Shown one piece after another: positions 12,802 through 13,452 of a DNA stretch of 13,452 bases (position 1 is the first letter of the stretch; each line of letters opens with the position of its first letter). The notes beneath the pieces were generated by a model that searched no databases, was not told the origin of the DNA, and saw only the letters and a program-made list of their open reading frames with translations. The position numbers and the translations under genes are program-made. The DNA comes from Chloroflexota bacterium (GTDB lineage: Bacteria > Chloroflexota > Anaerolineae > Caldilineales > Caldilineaceae): contig QEUW01000199.1 of the NCBI GenBank assembly GCA_003577005.1, forward strand, positions 1 to 13,452. Reading direction: 5' to 3'.

Positions 12802-13347
12802 ATGAATCCACAACGACAAAACGATCTCTCCATCGTAGTGGCGACCGCCGCCGAGCTGTCGAGCCAGCAACGGCAGGAGATCATCGACCTATGTACGGCC
12901 GCTTACAACGAGGAGTTTACCTTTTTCTTTGCTGCGTTGCCCAACTCGATGCACGTTCTCGGCTATCAGGCCGGTCTACTTGTGAGCCATGCGGCCTGGG
13001 TGATGCGCTGGCTGCAGCCGGCCGGTATGCACGCGCTGCGTACAGCATACGTCGAGGCAGTTGCCACTGACCCGGCGCACCAGGGCAAAGGATACGCCAC
13101 AGCAGTGATGCGCCATCTGGCCGGCCAGGTCGACGACTACGACCTAGCCGGCCTTTCACCGTCGGACCCCGCGTTCTATGCCCGCTGCGGCTGGGAGCTC
13201 TGGCGCGGGCCGCTGGCTATCCGCACGGACAATGGGCTGTTGGAGACACCCAACGAGCAGGTTATGATCTTACGTCTGCCGCGCACTCCCTCACTGGATT
13301 TGGATGCTGCGCTGAGCGCCGAATGGCGAGCAGGCGAACTTTGGTGA
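12802..13347 (+). CDS. GNAT acetyltransferase resembling aminoglycoside 2'-N-acetyltransferase, AAC(2')
   Basis: The protein has 181 residues. The acetyl-CoA site is HQGKGYA (93-99), the (Q/R)xxGxG/A motif of GNAT enzymes. Beyond that it follows the AAC(2') pattern closely: YVEAVATDP with Glu85, LAGLSPSDPAFYARCGW with Tyr126, a RGP turn after that block, and a C-terminal EWRAGELW ending in Trp181. As I recall, the mycobacterial AAC(2') proteins are also 181 residues, with a C-terminal DWRAGDVW and a tyrosine as general acid at about 126. Such enzymes acetylate the 2'-amino group of aminoglycosides in the cytoplasm; some relatives have other amine substrates. The longer in-frame ORF starting at 12553 overlaps the upstream gene and its extra residues are not GNAT-like. 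No Shine-Dalgarno is visible; the stop of the previous gene is 11 bases before, so reinitiation is plausible. Confidence 0.82.
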   Translation: MNPQRQNDLSIVVATAAELSSQQRQEIIDLCTAAYNEEFTFFFAALPNSMHVLGYQAGLLVSHAAWVMRWLQPAGMHALRTAYVEAVATDPAHQGKGYATAVMRHLAGQVDDYDLAGLSPSDPAFYARCGWELWRGPLAIRTDNGLLETPNEQVMILRLPRTPSLDLDAALSAEWRAGELW

Positions 13348-13452
13348 ACAGGGATGGCGCCTCTTTGCGCCAATCAATAGTCACCTGGCCGGGAACCCCG
13401 GCAGCGCATCGCTGGTGATCCAGGTCGTCTGGCCGACTTTCATGGGACAGCA
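13316..13452 (+). other. Open but startless frame at the window edge
   Basis: After a TGA at 13313-13315, a plus frame stays open to the window end, reading ANFGEQGWRLFAPIN and later SASLVIQVVWPTFMG. There is no ATG with a ribosome site at its beginning, and the first part overlaps the end of the GNAT gene. It could be the start of another gene beginning at a late GTG or ATG, or chance. Nothing more can be said from this window. Confidence 0.2.
13355..13372 (+). terminator. Short stem-loop after the GNAT gene (weak terminator candidate)
   Basis: TGGCGC (13355-13360) pairs with GCGCCA (13367-13372) around CTCTTT, seven bases after the stop. It is short and has no T-run, so termination is only possible. 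Confidence 0.25.

Overview
The window is a high-GC bacterial segment, moderately rich in AT between 1955 and 3300. Gene content suggests a filamentous or heterotrophic member of the Chloroflexota (Caldilinea/Anaerolineae-like): a Tat-type lipoprotein sugar-binding protein with CUT1 permeases, hairpin repeats between genes, and a HEAT-like/CinA-NMNAT gene pair. This placement is an inference from gene style, not from a marker gene.

Region 1 (1-3300, all minus strand) is the start of a nonribosomal peptide biosynthesis operon. Reading in the direction of transcription, a sigma70-type promoter (TTGACA-N17-TAAAAT, 3236-3264) lies below a site matching TGTGA-N6-TCACA. It is followed by two paralogous small proteins made of exact 24-residue helical repeats (2165-2812 and 1487-1954), a type II editing thioesterase (632-1444), and the N-terminus of an NRPS that opens with a condensation domain and runs off the window (1-594). 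The repeat-protein pair is the least explained part of the window and the best candidate for something undescribed.

Region 2 (3301-3816) looks like a rearrangement scar. It holds a short broken piece of a phytanoyl-CoA-dioxygenase-like gene on the minus strand and a possible C-terminal stub of another enzyme on the plus strand.

Region 3 (3817-7253, minus strand) is a carbohydrate ABC transporter operon: Tat lipoprotein binding protein, MalF-type permease, MalG-type permease, with no ATPase gene. A strong hairpin, with a competing alternative stem, separates the binding-protein gene from the permeases. The upstream region has a recognisable promoter, a LacI-like half-palindromic site over the -35 box and a perfect 14-bp palindrome in the leader.

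Region 4 (7620-13452, plus strand) has five genes. A HEAT-like repeat protein is probably read from a leaderless mRNA, with TATAAT ending six bases before its ATG. It overlaps by ATGA a two-domain protein: an N-terminal CinA/PncC-like domain with degenerate catalytic residues, fused to a C-terminal NadD-like adenylyltransferase. After a hairpin repeat come an acetolactate-synthase-like ThDP enzyme, an Asp/Glu-racemase-superfamily protein lacking the second catalytic cysteine, and a GNAT protein that closely resembles aminoglycoside 2'-N-acetyltransferases, including length and C-terminal tryptophan. No tRNA, rRNA, CRISPR array or intact mobile element was seen.
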